Below, piece after piece: positions 35,163 to 43,914 of a stretch of 64,000 nucleotides of DNA. Positions within the stretch are counted from its first letter, which is position 1. The number at the start of each line of letters is the position of its first letter. The stretch covers positions 1-64,000 of the forward strand of contig JAODNJ010000212.1 of the NCBI GenBank assembly GCA_025465155.1, given 5' to 3'. The position numbers and the translations under genes were made by a program. A model generated the notes under the pieces. That model was not told where the DNA came from. It saw only the letters and a list, made by a program, of their open reading frames with translations, and made no database searches. This stretch comes from Frankiales bacterium. Its GTDB lineage: Bacteria > Actinomycetota > Actinomycetes > Mycobacteriales > Geodermatophilaceae.

Positions 35163-36250
35163 CGGGTCTCACCCCCGACCAGGACGAGATCGACTCGCTG
35201 GCGAGCCGCGTGCTGGCGGCCGGGAGCGAGGGCGCCGAAGCATCCTGGGAATCGCTGGCAGGTAGTGGGCTGCTGGGCCTCAGCCTGCCCGAGGCCGCCG
35301 GCGGGAGTGACCGCGGGCTGGCCGACTTCTGCCTGGTGATGCTCCACGCCGGCAGGCACCTGGCCACGGAGCCGCTGTGGCCGACCGTCTGTGCCTTGGG
35401 TCTCCCGTGGAGCCACTTCGGCGGCAAGGCCGGGAACGAGTTGCTGAACGGGATCGCCACCGGCCAGGTCCGAAGCGGTGCCGCCCTGCTCGAGGGGCCC
35501 ACTGGTCGGTGGGGCGCTCCCACTGTCACGGTCGCCCCGGCGGACGGAGGGTGGCGGGTCGACGGAACCAAGACCTACGCCGAGGTTCCGGAGCGCGCCA
35601 CCCATCTCGTCGTGTCCGCCGTCGGGTCCAGCGGTGACGTCTGCCTGGTGCTACTGGACCCGACGGACCCGGCGCTCACCTACGAGTCGGTCGACATGAG
35701 CGACGGCCGCCGTGCGGCGACCGTCCGGCTGGACGCAGCACGCGCCATGCTTCCTCCGCTGTCGGGAGAAGGGCTGCTCGACTGGGTGACCACACGCATC
35801 ACGCTCGCCATCTGCGCCTATCACGCCGGCGTCGCCCGCTCCGCGGTGGAGCTCACAGCCGCTCACCTCCGAGAGCGCGAGCAGTTCGGACGACCGTTGG
35901 GCGCATTCCAGGCGGTGGCCATGCGAGCTGCCGACGCCTACATGGACGCCGACGCCATGTGGGCGACGACCTGGGCCGCCGCCCAGGCCGTCGACGCGGG
36001 CGAGCCGTCGGGCGCGGTCGACGTGGCGGTGGCCAACGCCTTCGGGCGGGCGGCTGGCGCCAGGGTCCTCGCGGCCGCCCAGCACCTGCACGGCGGGGTG
36101 GGTGTCGACATCACGTATCCGCTGCACCGCTACTTCCTCGCCTCCAAACGCGCGCAGCTCTCCTTCGGATCGGCAGCCGCCCACCTGGACACCCTCGGTG
36201 CCGCCCTCTGCACCTCGGGGACCCTCAGTTCTGACAGGAGCCGATCATGA
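35159..36250 (+). CDS. Acyl-CoA dehydrogenase, second ChsE-like subunit
   Basis: 363 residues, compact acyl-CoA dehydrogenase-like protein. The N-terminal helical part is followed by a reduced beta region and the C-terminal helices with REREQFGRPLGAFQAVAMR and LHGGVGVDITYPLHRYF. The YEGT glutamate region reads LSFGSAAAHL, so that base is absent. Presumed non-identical partner of 33029-34198 in an alpha2beta2 enzyme. ATGA overlap with the ChsH2-like gene. Confidence 0.83.
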   Translation: MTGLTPDQDEIDSLASRVLAAGSEGAEASWESLAGSGLLGLSLPEAAGGSDRGLADFCLVMLHAGRHLATEPLWPTVCALGLPWSHFGGKAGNELLNGIATGQVRSGAALLEGPTGRWGAPTVTVAPADGGWRVDGTKTYAEVPERATHLVVSAVGSSGDVCLVLLDPTDPALTYESVDMSDGRRAATVRLDAARAMLPPLSGEGLLDWVTTRITLAICAYHAGVARSAVELTAAHLREREQFGRPLGAFQAVAMRAADAYMDADAMWATTWAAAQAVDAGEPSGAVDVAVANAFGRAAGARVLAAAQHLHGGVGVDITYPLHRYFLASKRAQLSFGSAAAHLDTLGAALCTSGTLSSDRSRS

Positions 36251-36675
36251 ACACGAGCCCTGCAAGCGCAACCGCGCCGACGCTCAGCGTCGGCGCGGAG
36301 CTCCCATCCGTCCGCATCCCGGTGACGACGACGCTGATCGTGGAGGCCGCCCTCGCCTCCCAGGACCTGTATCCGGGTCATCACGACCGCGACTTCGCCG
36401 TCGACCACGGCATGCCCGACGTGTTCATGAACATCCTCACGACCAACGGCCTGGTGGGCCGCTACCTGACCGACTGGGCCGGCCCGGGGAGCGTCCTGAA
36501 GCGGCTGAAGATCCGGCTCGGGGTGCCGAACCTCCCCGGCGACACCATGACGCTCAGGGGCCAGGTGACCGCGCACGACGAGTCCACGGGCAACATCACG
36601 GTCTCCTTCCGGGGCGAGAACTCCAAGGGAGCCCACGTCACCGGCGAGGCCGACCTCACGGCGGTGTCGGCATGA
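36247..36675 (+). CDS. ChsH1-like MaoC hydratase subunit
   Basis: 142 residues, single hotdog domain of the MaoC family. The motif DLYPGHHDRDFAVDHGMPDVFMN is the hydratase-2-like active-site region (residues ~41-60), with D...H in the usual places. Stand-alone small MaoC proteins of this type (ChsH1) combine with the N-terminal domain of ChsH2. ATGA overlaps on both sides show tight translation coupling with the dehydrogenase and the aldolase genes. Confidence 0.82.
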   Translation: MNTSPASATAPTLSVGAELPSVRIPVTTTLIVEAALASQDLYPGHHDRDFAVDHGMPDVFMNILTTNGLVGRYLTDWAGPGSVLKRLKIRLGVPNLPGDTMTLRGQVTAHDESTGNITVSFRGENSKGAHVTGEADLTAVSA

Positions 36676-37850
36676 TCGGCGCGAGCACGGCCATCGCCGG
36701 CGTAGGTGCCACCGACTTCTCCAGCGACTCTGGCCGCAGCGAGCTCCAACTCGCCCTGGAGGCGATCCTGGCCGCGCTCGAGGACGCCGGCGTGTCTCCG
36801 GAGGACGTCGACGGGATGGTCACCTACACCCTGGACACGAGTCCGGAGTGGGAGATCGCCCGCAACATGGGCACCGGCCCCCTGACGTTCTTCAACCGGG
36901 TCCCGCACGGCGGGGGTGCGGCCTGCGGCACGATCGCCCAGGCCGTCATGGCGGTGAAGAGCGGCGCGGCCTCGACCGTCGTCTGCTACCGGGCCTTCAA
37001 CGAGCGCTCCGGCCGCCGGTTCGGGATCGGCCCCCAGGAGGGCAATGCGCCGACGGCCGAGATGGTTCATCTCGGCTGGCATCGTCCGTACGGTCATCTG
37101 TCGGCCGGCTCGTGGGTCGGCATGTATGCACGGCGCTACATGGCGAAGTACGGCGCCACCAGCGCCGACTTCGGCCGCGTCACCGTGGCGATGCGTCAGT
37201 GGGCGGCCACCAACCCTGCAGCCAGGTTCTTCGAGCGCCCGCTCACCCTCGAGGAGCACCAGGCCTCCCGGTGGATCGCGGAGCCGCTCCGGCTCCTCGA
37301 CTGCTGCCTCGAGAGCGACGGCGGGGTGGCCTTCGTCGTGACCTCGCTCGAGCGGGCTCGCGACCTGCGCAAGCCGCCGGTCGTGGTGTCGTCCGTCGGG
37401 CAGATCTCCGCCCCCGGACAGGAGCGCATGACCGGCTACTACTTGCGCGACGACCTGACCCGCCTGCCGGAGGTCGAGATGCTGGGCGGCCAGCTGTGGC
37501 GCGAGTCGGGCCGCTCGCGGTCGGACGTGGACGTCGCCGTCGTCTACGACCACTTCACTCCGATGGTGCTCATGCAGCTCGAGGCGCTGGGCTTCTGCGC
37601 TCCGGGCGAGGCGGCGGCGTTCGTGGCGGACGGACATCTCGGCCGTGACGGATCGCTTCCGACCAATCCCAACGGCGGTCAGCTGGGCGAGGCCTACATC
37701 CACGGCATGAACGGCATCGCGGAAGCGGCGCGGCAGGTCCGCGGGGAGTCCGTCAACCAGGTGGCGTCGGTGGAGACGGCACTCGTCACCTCAGGGACCG
37801 GGGTGCCGACCAGCGCGATGATCCTGACGGCGGACACGGATCGACCATGA
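36672..37850 (+). CDS. Ltp2-like thiolase-fold retro-aldolase
   Basis: 392 residues, SCP-x/thiolase fold. The usual second thiolase cysteine motif (C-A-G-G near the C-terminus) is replaced by TSGTGVPTSAMIL, and VYDHFTPMVLMQLEALGFC carries the tyrosine found in Ltp2-type enzymes. The block NPNGGQLGEAYIHGMNGI is typical of this lipid-transfer group. Ltp2 cleaves a 3-hydroxyacyl-CoA by retro-aldol reaction together with DUF35, and the ChsH2-like protein of the same operon offers such a domain. True thiolysis is therefore unlikely. Confidence 0.83.
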   Translation: MIGASTAIAGVGATDFSSDSGRSELQLALEAILAALEDAGVSPEDVDGMVTYTLDTSPEWEIARNMGTGPLTFFNRVPHGGGAACGTIAQAVMAVKSGAASTVVCYRAFNERSGRRFGIGPQEGNAPTAEMVHLGWHRPYGHLSAGSWVGMYARRYMAKYGATSADFGRVTVAMRQWAATNPAARFFERPLTLEEHQASRWIAEPLRLLDCCLESDGGVAFVVTSLERARDLRKPPVVVSSVGQISAPGQERMTGYYLRDDLTRLPEVEMLGGQLWRESGRSRSDVDVAVVYDHFTPMVLMQLEALGFCAPGEAAAFVADGHLGRDGSLPTNPNGGQLGEAYIHGMNGIAEAARQVRGESVNQVASVETALVTSGTGVPTSAMILTADTDRP

Positions 37851-40051
37851 CGGAGGCCGCCCCGCGACCGGACGATCTCCTGTCCGACGTCACGGTCATC
37901 CAGCTCGGTGATGGCCCGCGCATGGCGTACGGCGGCCGGCTCCTGGCCGATCTCGGCGCCGACGTGGTCGTGCCGTCTCGCTCCGCGCCGGCCCGCAGCT
38001 CGCGCCGTGTGCTCCTCGACTCGTTCCTCGATCAGGGCAAGCGCATGGTGGCGCTTCCCCCTGGCGGCGATGCGCGCTCGTCGGCGATAGCGGAACTGAC
38101 CCGGTCCGCGTCGGTGGTGCTGCTGGATCTCCACGCCGCCCATGCCGCCGAGGACCTCGCCGCGATCGAGGCCCTGGCGGTCCCGCAGCTCCACGTCCGC
38201 GACAGGCCCACGTCGGCTGTCGGCTCGCCTCCCACCCCGGAGTTGCTCCTTCAGGCCGAGGCCGGCTGGATCTACCGGCGCGGGCCGGTGCCGCAACCGG
38301 TGCGCGTAGGCGGTCGACTGGCGGACTTCTCGATCGGCGCATACGTGGCGGTGGGCGCTCTCGTGGCGCTCGCCGGGGTCGAGACCACCGCGGCCCCCAC
38401 CGTCGAGCTGTGCGGGCTGGAGGCCCTGTACAACACCCTCCCCCTCAGCCGGTTCTACCGCGGCCCGCAGACGAACCCGCTGCTGGATGCCGGCCCTCCC
38501 GGCATCGTGCGCTGCTCCGACGGCTGGGCCGGCATCAACTGCCTGACTGGTCAGCACTGGGAGGACCTCTGCACGCTCCTCGGTCTCGAGGAGCACATGT
38601 CCCGACTGCCCGAGATCAAGGCCTCGGAGGCCGCCCTGGCCGAGTTCCGGAAGCAGATCCCGGAGTGGTTCCTCGATCAGCCGGCTACCGAGATCGTCTC
38701 CCTGTGCCAGGCGTTACGCATCCCGTCGGCGCCCGTGGGCACCGGGGCGACGATGCCCGGCTTCGAGCACTGGGTGGAACGCGGATCGATCGCTTCGACG
38801 CAGATCGACGGGCGCAGTCTGCCCAGCCCACGCCCACCCTTTCGCGTGCACGGACGAGCGACCGGGGGCTCGCGTCCATCCTCGCCGCCGTCGGAACTGC
38901 CGGACCTTCCGTTCGCCGGACGTCGCGTGCTCGACCTCGGCAGCTTCTGGGCGGCGCCCTATCTCACCTGCCTGCTCGGTGCCCTCGGCGCGGATGTGGT
39001 GAAGGTCGAGGGGCCGCGCCGGCCCGATGGCTTCCGCTACTTCGGCGTCTCCCCCGACGACGGCGAGCTCTGGTACGAGTCCGGTGCCGCCTGGCAGGCC
39101 ACCAACCTGAATAAGCGGGGTATCGCGCTCGACCTGACCCGGCCCGAAGGTCGCGAGCTCCTGCTCCGGCTCGCGGAGGACGCCGAGGTCGTCATCGAGA
39201 ACTTCTCACCCCGGGTGATCGAGCAGTTCGGCCTCGACCACGCGGCGCTGTCCGAGCGCAACCCTCGGATCTCGCTGATGAGGATGCCCGCCTATGGGAC
39301 CGACGGCCCGTGGCGCGACTACGTCGGGTGGGCCGCCACCTTCGAGGAGATCGGGGGGCTCGCCGAGGTCACCGGCTTCCCCGAGGGCCCGCCGAACATC
39401 CCCGGCGGCCAGTCCGACCCCATCGCGGGCCTGCACGCCGCGGTCGCGGTTCTCGCCGCGATGCGCCGAGCCGCTCGGACGGGCGTGGGGTACGACCTCG
39501 AGGTCGCGACCTCGGACGTCATGCTCTATCTCGCCGCCGAGCAGCTGCTCGACTCCGCCGATCGCGGCATCTCGACGACCCGGCTCGGCAACGAGGGCGC
39601 TGACCTCGCGGCCGAGAGCGTGACGGGCGACGACGCCTCGGGGTGGCAGGCACGGGTCGATGCACCGGGCGCACAGCCTCGGGTCGCCGACGTGATCTCC
39701 GCCCACGCGCTGCCCGGACGGCTCGAGGAGGGCAACACGGGCATCACGACACGATTCCCCGTCGTCGGCGCACTCGACGGGCGAATCTTCCTCAACTGGC
39801 CGCTGCACGTGGGGGGACGCAGGGTCGTCCAGCACGCCGGCCCACCGAGACTCGGCGAGCACACCGCAGTCGTGCTCGCCGAGCTGGGCCTCGACGAGCC
39901 GCAGGTCGTCGAGCTGATCGAGAACGGCACCGTCCTGGTGGGCGCTGCCGGCCCGAACGCACACGTGCGAGCCACCGAGGCGCGCACTGGCCAGGAACCC
40001 GCTCGGGGATGCTCGAGCGGGAGAAGGGAAGTTGATCATGGAGGCGGGTAG
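37847..40051 (+). CDS. Double-domain CaiB/BaiF CoA transferase
   Basis: 734 residues, two family III CoA-transferase domains in one chain. N-terminal half ~1-330 (catalytic-Asp region RLADFSIGAYVAVG), C-terminal half ~350-734 (RRVLDLGSFWAAPYLTCLLGALGADVVKVEG; Asp region GQSDPIAGLHAA). Both aspartates look present. Family III enzymes are interlocked dimers of single-domain chains, so this could be a covalent pseudo-dimer. It would load CoA onto the acid entering the pathway. ATGA overlap with the aldolase gene. Confidence 0.85.
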   Translation: MTEAAPRPDDLLSDVTVIQLGDGPRMAYGGRLLADLGADVVVPSRSAPARSSRRVLLDSFLDQGKRMVALPPGGDARSSAIAELTRSASVVLLDLHAAHAAEDLAAIEALAVPQLHVRDRPTSAVGSPPTPELLLQAEAGWIYRRGPVPQPVRVGGRLADFSIGAYVAVGALVALAGVETTAAPTVELCGLEALYNTLPLSRFYRGPQTNPLLDAGPPGIVRCSDGWAGINCLTGQHWEDLCTLLGLEEHMSRLPEIKASEAALAEFRKQIPEWFLDQPATEIVSLCQALRIPSAPVGTGATMPGFEHWVERGSIASTQIDGRSLPSPRPPFRVHGRATGGSRPSSPPSELPDLPFAGRRVLDLGSFWAAPYLTCLLGALGADVVKVEGPRRPDGFRYFGVSPDDGELWYESGAAWQATNLNKRGIALDLTRPEGRELLLRLAEDAEVVIENFSPRVIEQFGLDHAALSERNPRISLMRMPAYGTDGPWRDYVGWAATFEEIGGLAEVTGFPEGPPNIPGGQSDPIAGLHAAVAVLAAMRRAARTGVGYDLEVATSDVMLYLAAEQLLDSADRGISTTRLGNEGADLAAESVTGDDASGWQARVDAPGAQPRVADVISAHALPGRLEEGNTGITTRFPVVGALDGRIFLNWPLHVGGRRVVQHAGPPRLGEHTAVVLAELGLDEPQVVELIENGTVLVGAAGPNAHVRATEARTGQEPARGCSSGRREVDHGGG

Positions 40052-40556
40052 CCGCAACTTCGAGCTGGGGTACGACTTCAGCCACATCGTCCCGATACCG
40101 CACGACGCGGACAGCACGGCCTACGTAAGCGCCGGAGCGGTCGAGCTCGGCCTCGAGTACCGCTCGCTCGATCAGGACACGCAGGTCGAGACCATTGCTC
40201 CCGACGGAACCACCGTCGTCAGGCAGGTCGAGCTCGTCGAGAGCGGCCTGTCGATCCACGTGTTCGACGCGGCGAAGCGCACCGAGCGGCTGCGGTTCGA
40301 CGACCTGGACGACGATCCGCACTACCACTACCTCGACCCCGGGAAGCTCAACCACTTGGTCGTCTACGACCGCGCTGCCAACGGCGACATGATGGAGTGG
40401 GCGATGGCCGCGATCGGAGCGAACCTTCGCGCCATGCTGACGGAGGCCCGAGCCGAGGAGTTGGCGGCGCAGGTCGACGATGCGCTGCTCGCGTCGGCGC
40501 TGCAGGAGCTGAGGGGACTCGTCGCGAAGCATCGCTCCGTGCCGGCTGCGGGCTGA
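40038..40556 (+). CDS. Unrecognised operon protein
   Basis: 172 residues from ATG 40038 (AAGGG ahead; a TTG two codons earlier is possible). I do not recognise the family. The N-terminal half looks like beta strands (AGAVELGLEYRSLD, TVVRQVELVESGLSIHVFD), then DDDPHYHYLDPG with several His/Asp that could bind a metal, then a helical half (ANGDMMEWAMAAIGANLRAML). There is no signal peptide or membrane segment. It overlaps the CoA transferase by 14 bp and precedes the ThDP enzyme by 3 bp, so it is a regular member of the operon. Confidence 0.75.
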   Translation: MEAGSRNFELGYDFSHIVPIPHDADSTAYVSAGAVELGLEYRSLDQDTQVETIAPDGTTVVRQVELVESGLSIHVFDAAKRTERLRFDDLDDDPHYHYLDPGKLNHLVVYDRAANGDMMEWAMAAIGANLRAMLTEARAEELAAQVDDALLASALQELRGLVAKHRSVPAAG

Positions 40557-40559
40557 CGC

Positions 40560-42179
40560 GTGGCGGATGCTACTGACGGGGTGTTTCGCGCGCTCCTCGA
40601 TCGTCTGATCACCCTCGGCGTCGAGCGGGTGTTCGGCGTCGTCGGAGACGGCAACGTCGGCTTCGTTCGTGTCGTCGACGAGGCCTCCCGTCTGCGGCCG
40701 GACGCGCCCGTCTACGTGCGCGCCCGGCACGAGGCCGGCGCGGTGTCGATGGCCGACGGATTCGCTCGGATGCGACGCACTGTCGCGGTAGCCACCCTGA
40801 CCCAAGGCCCAGGGCTGGCCAACGCCGTGACGGCCCTCGCGACGGCCAGTCGGCATCGGACTCCGCTCCTGGTCGTGGTCGGGGACCTCGACGACGGCCA
40901 GCGCTCGGAGCATCTCCAGTGGATCGACCAGTCGGCGATGCTGTCGGCGGCCGGCGTCTCGGTGGTCCGGGCCGACGGACGTACACCAGGAGCCGCCGAG
41001 GTCGCGGTGGCGCGCGCGGCCGCGGGAGAGACCGTCGTCCTGGGCGTGACACCGGCCGGCCGAATTCTCGACGCCGAGCTTCGGCCGGAGGGCGGGGCGC
41101 CCGGCGCCGAGGATGCGCCGCCGCTCGACGACCGCGAGCTGACCGACCTCCTCACCCTGGTCGAGCGCAGCGTGCGGCCACTTGTCCTCGCGGGCGCCGG
41201 CGGCATCCAGGCGCGCGAGGAGTTGATCGGTCTCGCGGAACGACTCGGCGCTCCGCTCCTCACCACGGTGCAGGCGAAGGGCCTCTTCACCGGTGCGCCG
41301 TCGGCGCTCGGCGTGGTGGGCGGATTCGCCACCGAGGCCACCAAGCGAGTCACGGCGCAGGCCGACCTGGTGCTGGCCTTCGGCGCCGGGCTCAACCGTT
41401 ACACGGTCGACCACGGCGCCGCCTTCGGAGATGCGCAGATCGTCGCCGTCGACCCGGATCCGGATCCGCTCCGGCGCTCCCCATCCGTCGCCCCGCGGCT
41501 CCGGCGGGTCCTGGCCGACGGCCGGCTGACCGCGGCCCGCCTGTCCGCCGGCGTCGGCGTCGGGTCCGGCGCTCGCACTGCGTGGTGGCCGAGGCCCGAG
41601 CCCGAGACCTCCCCCGGCGCGGCGTCCGGCCTGCTGCACCCGAAGGCGGCGATGCTTGCGCTGGGCCGTCTGCTCCCGCCCGATCGGGTGCTGGTCGTCG
41701 AAGGTGGCAGCTGCGTGGGCTGGCCGTGCACCTATCTCGACGTACAGCACCCCGACGACTTCGTCTTCGGGATGGACTTCGGAGCCATCGGCGTGTCGAC
41801 GGCCCTCGCCGCGGGCGTGGCGTTCGCTCGCCCCGATCGCACGGTGGTGGCCGTTGCCGGCGACGGCGGCTTCATGATGGGCATCGCCGATCTGGACACC
41901 GTGGCCCGCTACCGGCTGCCGATCCTCTTCGTCGTCCTGAACGACGAGTGCCTCGGGATCGAGGCGCTTCTCCTGCGAGGACTGCAGGCGCCGACCGATC
42001 CGGCCGACTATGCGGACGGACCGACGCTGCAGCAGGTCGTCTCAGGATTCGGGATCCGAGCCGTTCGGGTGACGACCCTGGACGAGCTGGAGGCGGCGCT
42101 GTCCACCACGATCACGGTTCCGACGCTACTCGACCTGCGGATCGACGGGAGCATCCGGCCGGAGTGGCTCCGCCGTTGA
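40560..42179 (+). CDS. Thiamine-diphosphate-dependent enzyme (acetolactate synthase-like)
   Basis: 539 residues. Three ThDP-enzyme domains: N-terminal pyrimidine domain with catalytic Glu in ARHEAGAVSMADGFAR (~55), central domain with RPLVLAGAGGIQ, C-terminal diphosphate domain with GDGGFMMGIADLDTV ending in N-D of VVLND. Family members are 2-oxoacid decarboxylases, carboligases or 2-hydroxyacyl-CoA lyases. Which one applies is not decided by sequence. Start GTG 40560. Last gene of the operon, convergent with the SDR gene. Confidence 0.87.
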   Translation: MADATDGVFRALLDRLITLGVERVFGVVGDGNVGFVRVVDEASRLRPDAPVYVRARHEAGAVSMADGFARMRRTVAVATLTQGPGLANAVTALATASRHRTPLLVVVGDLDDGQRSEHLQWIDQSAMLSAAGVSVVRADGRTPGAAEVAVARAAAGETVVLGVTPAGRILDAELRPEGGAPGAEDAPPLDDRELTDLLTLVERSVRPLVLAGAGGIQAREELIGLAERLGAPLLTTVQAKGLFTGAPSALGVVGGFATEATKRVTAQADLVLAFGAGLNRYTVDHGAAFGDAQIVAVDPDPDPLRRSPSVAPRLRRVLADGRLTAARLSAGVGVGSGARTAWWPRPEPETSPGAASGLLHPKAAMLALGRLLPPDRVLVVEGGSCVGWPCTYLDVQHPDDFVFGMDFGAIGVSTALAAGVAFARPDRTVVAVAGDGGFMMGIADLDTVARYRLPILFVVLNDECLGIEALLLRGLQAPTDPADYADGPTLQQVVSGFGIRAVRVTTLDELEAALSTTITVPTLLDLRIDGSIRPEWLRR

Positions 42180-42197
42180 GGACTCGGCGATCGCGGA

Positions 42198-42905
42198 CTA
42201 GCCGAGATGCAGGCCGCCGTCGACGCAGATGAGCTCTCCGGTGACGTAGCCCATCCGGTCGAGTCCGAGGACGGCGTCGGCGACGTCGGCAGGCCGGCCG
42301 TGAACCCTCAGCGGAATCTGCTCGAGGGTCGTGTCCCGCCCGGGCCACGCGGCGTTGCGGGGCGAGTCGATCCAGCCCGGTGCGATCGCGTTCACGCGGA
42401 TGGTGGGCGCCAGCGACCGGGCCAGGAGGCGCGTGAGGTGAGCCAGGCCGGCCTTGCTCACGGAGTAGGGGATCGAGCTCCCGCGCGCGGAGACGGCGGC
42501 GATCGATGCAATGTTGACGACGTGCCCACGACCTGACTGCTCGAGCAGGCGGCGGGCAGACACGACGACGTGCCACGGACCGAGAAGGTTGACGCCGAGG
42601 ATCTCCTGCCACAGCTCGGGTGTCGCGGCGTCGAGGTCGGCATGGGGGATCTGCGGGCCGACGCCGGCGTTGTTGACGACCAGGTCCAGGCGGCCCACGT
42701 CCTCGCGGATGACGTCGATGAGGTGGGCCACCGCGTCACGGTCGGACACGTCGGCGGCGACGTACCGGGTGCCTCCCGGCGCACCCTCGCCGCTCCGACG
42801 CGACGTCACGACCACTCGCCAGCCCTCCTCGACCAGTCCCCGGGCGACGCCTTGACCTATGCCGGAGGTCCCACCGGTCACCAGCGCCACTCGTTCGCCG
42901 GTCAC
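42198..42905 (-). CDS. Short-chain dehydrogenase/reductase
   Basis: 235 residues, classical SDR: cofactor loop TGGTSGIG, NNAG motif VVNNAGVGP, catalytic Ser in IASIAAVSA and Y-x3-K in IPYSVSKAG, C-terminal GYVTGELICVDGG. Start GTG 42905 overlaps the preceding reductase gene (GTGA). It oxidises or reduces a hydroxyl/keto group; substrate unknown. Final gene of the minus-strand operon starting at 47239. Confidence 0.9.
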   Translation of the reverse strand: MTGERVALVTGGTSGIGQGVARGLVEEGWRVVVTSRRSGEGAPGGTRYVAADVSDRDAVAHLIDVIREDVGRLDLVVNNAGVGPQIPHADLDAATPELWQEILGVNLLGPWHVVVSARRLLEQSGRGHVVNIASIAAVSARGSSIPYSVSKAGLAHLTRLLARSLAPTIRVNAIAPGWIDSPRNAAWPGRDTTLEQIPLRVHGRPADVADAVLGLDRMGYVTGELICVDGGLHLG

Positions 42906-43900
42906 GGGACCAGCCACCTCTCGTCGGGCTCCGCCTCGCGCTGGTCGATGCGGCTGATGACGTCCACGAAGTGCTCGTTCCACGGCACGGCGATGCCCAG
43001 CCGGCGCGCCTCCGCGACGACGACACCGTTCAGCGCGTCGATCTCCGTGGCACGCCGGCGCTCGACGTCGGTGAGCATCGAGGGGCGCATGTCGGACTCG
43101 CCGAAATCGGCCAACAGCGCCGCCTCCAGCAGCGCGATGCCCCTGGGTCCCCGGAGCTCCTCCGGCGAGACGCCGTGCAGCCAGGTCGGCGCGAGCACGG
43201 CGCCGGCCGCGGACGCGACTGCAGCGGCCTCCCGCGCTGTCTCGGCGCAGGCACGACGGCCAGGCTCGCTGAGGACGAGGTGCTGGAGGTCGAGACCCGA
43301 CGCGGCTGCTGGCGCGTTGACCATGCAGTTCACGATCAGCTTGCCCCAGAGGTCGGACCGGATGTCGTCACTGACGACCACGGGCAGAGCCGCTCCCAGC
43401 ACGGCGGCCAGACGCGCGACCTGATCGCTCGACCCCGAGGGCCATGCGCCGATGGTGAGGGCGGCGGCAGGGTGCCGGGTCATTGCGTGCCCGGGCTCGA
43501 GGATGATCCCGTCGAACATCACGACCGCCCCGACCGTGCGTTTATCGCCGGCCAACTCCGCGATCCGGCGCTCGTTGAGTCCGTTCTGCAGCGAGACGAT
43601 CGGCACGCTCGCCCCCAGGAGCGGCAGGAGCCAGGTGAGGACGCGCTCCGTGTCGTAGGACTTCACCGCGAGGAAGACCGCGTCGACACCCGCTAGCGCA
43701 CCGCCGACCCTGAGATCGTCGAAACGGCGTGCGTGCACGGCTCCGATCACGCTCCCATCCGGCAGGCTCAGGGTGAGGCCGGACTCGCGGATCGCGGTCA
43801 CATGCTCGGACCAACCGTCGGCCACCGTCACGGGAACGTGCAGGGACAACCGAGCCGCGACCGAGGCGCCGATGCCGCCTGCGCCGATGAAGAGATACGT
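42902..43900 (-). CDS. Ketopantoate reductase-like (ApbA/PanE) oxidoreductase, apparent ACG start
   Basis: 332 residues. Rossmann motif FIGAGGIGASVAARL at the very N-terminus, the lysine/asparagine catalytic region VFLAVKSYDT and SLQNGLNE, and the C-terminal helical domain with DLWGKLIVNCMVN. No ATG, GTG or TTG exists in this frame between the upstream gene's stop and the Rossmann motif. GGAGGG is followed, six bases later, by ACG (43900), which I take as the start or a mutated ATG. It reduces a 2-keto acid-like compound with NAD(P)H. It is in one operon with the SDR and the SMP-30 lactonase. Confidence 0.8.
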   Translation of the reverse strand, partial: TYLFIGAGGIGASVAARLSLHVPVTVADGWSEHVTAIRESGLTLSLPDGSVIGAVHARRFDDLRVGGALAGVDAVFLAVKSYDTERVLTWLLPLLGASVPIVSLQNGLNERRIAELAGDKRTVGAVVMFDGIILEPGHAMTRHPAAALTIGAWPSGSSDQVARLAAVLGAALPVVVSDDIRSDLWGKLIVNCMVNAPAAASGLDLQHLVLSEPGRRACAETAREAAAVASAAGAVLAPTWLHGVSPEELRGPRGIALLEAALLADFGESDMRPSMLTDVERRRATEIDALNGVVVAEARRLGIAVPWNEHFVDVISRIDQREAEPDERWLVP

Positions 43901-43914
43901 GGTGTTCCCTCCAG

